Positions 63,589-64,000 of a stretch of 64,000 nt of DNA are shown piece after piece. Where the stretch lies: NCBI RefSeq assembly GCF_003129905.1, contig NZ_QFFM01000002.1, positions 1 to 64,000 on the forward strand, written 5' to 3'. The stretch is from Bifidobacterium callitrichidarum. Lineage in GTDB: Bacteria; Actinomycetota; Actinomycetes; Actinomycetales; Bifidobacteriaceae. Both the position numbers and the translations under genes were made by a program. How positions within the stretch are numbered: the stretch's first letter is position 1; each line of letters opens with the position of its first letter. The notes beneath the pieces were generated by a model. That model worked only from the letters and a program-made list of their open reading frames with translations, ran no database searches and was not told where the DNA came from.

Positions 63589-64000
63589 TGAGCGACGACA
63601 TGACCTACGGCACTTCCAATACCGGAGCCAACGAGGAATCGCTGCGCATGGTCTCCTCGCAGCCGATCGGCAACGAGCCGGTCAGCGACGAGGAGCTCCG
63701 TCCGCACGTACTGGATGGCTTCATCGGCCAGCCCCGGCTCAAGGCGCAGCTCCAGCTCTTCCTCGATGCCGCCCGCAAGCGCGACGTGCCACCGGACCAC
63801 ATCCTGCTCGCCGGTCCTCCGGGCCTGGGCAAGACCACGTTGGCCATGATCGTGGCCAACGAGCTTGAGGTGCCGATTCGCGTCACTTCCGGTCCGGCCG
63901 TGCAGCATGCCGGCGATCTCGCCTCGATCCTGAGCTCGCTGGACACCGGCGAGGTGCTGTTCATCGATGAGATCCATCGTCTGCCCCGTGCCGCCGAGGA
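63588..64000 (+). CDS. ruvB: Holliday junction ATPase RuvB (5' part, cut by window end)
   Basis: The first 137 residues of the branch-migration motor. Walker A is GPPGLGKT (76-83) and Walker B LFIDEIH (124-130). About 35 residues precede the conserved [12 protein letters not shown] start, slightly longer than in E. coli. ATG 63588 overlaps the ruvA stop by one base, so the two are translationally coupled. The rest lies beyond 64000. Confidence 0.96.
   Translation, partial: MSDDMTYGTSNTGANEESLRMVSSQPIGNEPVSDEELRPHVLDGFIGQPRLKAQLQLFLDAARKRDVPPDHILLAGPPGLGKTTLAMIVANELEVPIRVTSGPAVQHAGDLASILSSLDTGEVLFIDEIHRLPRAAE

Overview
The window is a GC-rich chromosomal segment of an actinobacterium, almost certainly a Bifidobacterium (B. 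longum/breve group most likely). This rests on the protein sequences (L-lactate dehydrogenase, transaldolase/transketolase pair, long UvrC), on actinobacterial gene orders (rpsB-tsf-pyrH-frr-cdsA-rlmN; uvrC-rapZ-whiA-pgk-tpiA-secG; ruvC-ruvA-ruvB), and on actinobacterial-type LexA boxes. It is nearly all core genome: no insertion sequence, prophage, integrase or CRISPR array was seen. The first 27 bases match a sequencing-library transposon adapter, so position 1 is a draft contig end rather than natural sequence.

Layout. 1-4 kb: tRNA-Asn, an unknown membrane protein, an M23 peptidase-like protein and a solute-binding-type lipoprotein. 4-10 kb: isocitrate dehydrogenase, GuaB3, an Rv3235-like protein, a long-chain acyl-CoA synthetase and peptide deformylase. 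10-16 kb: ribosomal protein S2, EF-Ts, UMP kinase, ribosome recycling factor, CdsA, RlmN. 16-20 kb: a PfpI protein, then hisF-hisI-trpE. 20-24 kb: a DUF1287 protein, an amino acid permease and an MFS transporter. 24-26 kb: a more AT-rich patch with a holin-like membrane protein, MscL and a RhuM-Fic/Doc protein. 26-32 kb: uvrA and uvrC. 32-38 kb: aroE-rapZ, whiA, pgk, tpiA, secG. 38-43.5 kb: ldh, a HAD phosphatase, an ADP-ribosylglycohydrolase and a PfkB kinase, mostly overlapping, then an XRE-aminotransferase fusion. 43.5-49 kb: MetE-like methyltransferase, carboxymuconolactone decarboxylase-family protein, BrnQ and a second aminotransferase. 49-52 kb: tkt and tal, the central enzymes of the bifid shunt. 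52-55 kb: CIRCE-hrcA-dnaJ. 55-58 kb: fructosamine-kinase-like protein, UppP, PAC2 protein. 58-64 kb: five tRNAs, thrS, HIT, yebC, ruvC, ruvA and the start of ruvB, cut by the window end.

Regulation visible in the DNA: a perfect LexA box before ruvA and a one-mismatch box before uvrA; a canonical CIRCE before hrcA; a cluster of TTGAAC sites with one palindrome before and inside the XRE-aminotransferase gene; paired palindromes upstream of the DUF1287 gene and at the left edge; a structured leader candidate before the carboxymuconolactone decarboxylase-family gene and another before rpsB. Intergenic spaces repeatedly carry one family of palindromic elements with a GGCTCCCCTC...GAGGGGAGCC core, from single hairpins up to nested elements of 90-230 bp.

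The best candidates for something not well described are the Cro/CI-type HTH fused to an AlaA-like aminotransferase with its own repeated operator, the coupled ldh-HAD-ADP-ribosylglycohydrolase-PfkB cassette, the leader RNA at 45025-45095, and the nested palindromic elements. All are core or near-core features; nothing in the window looks like a large novel defence or mobile system.
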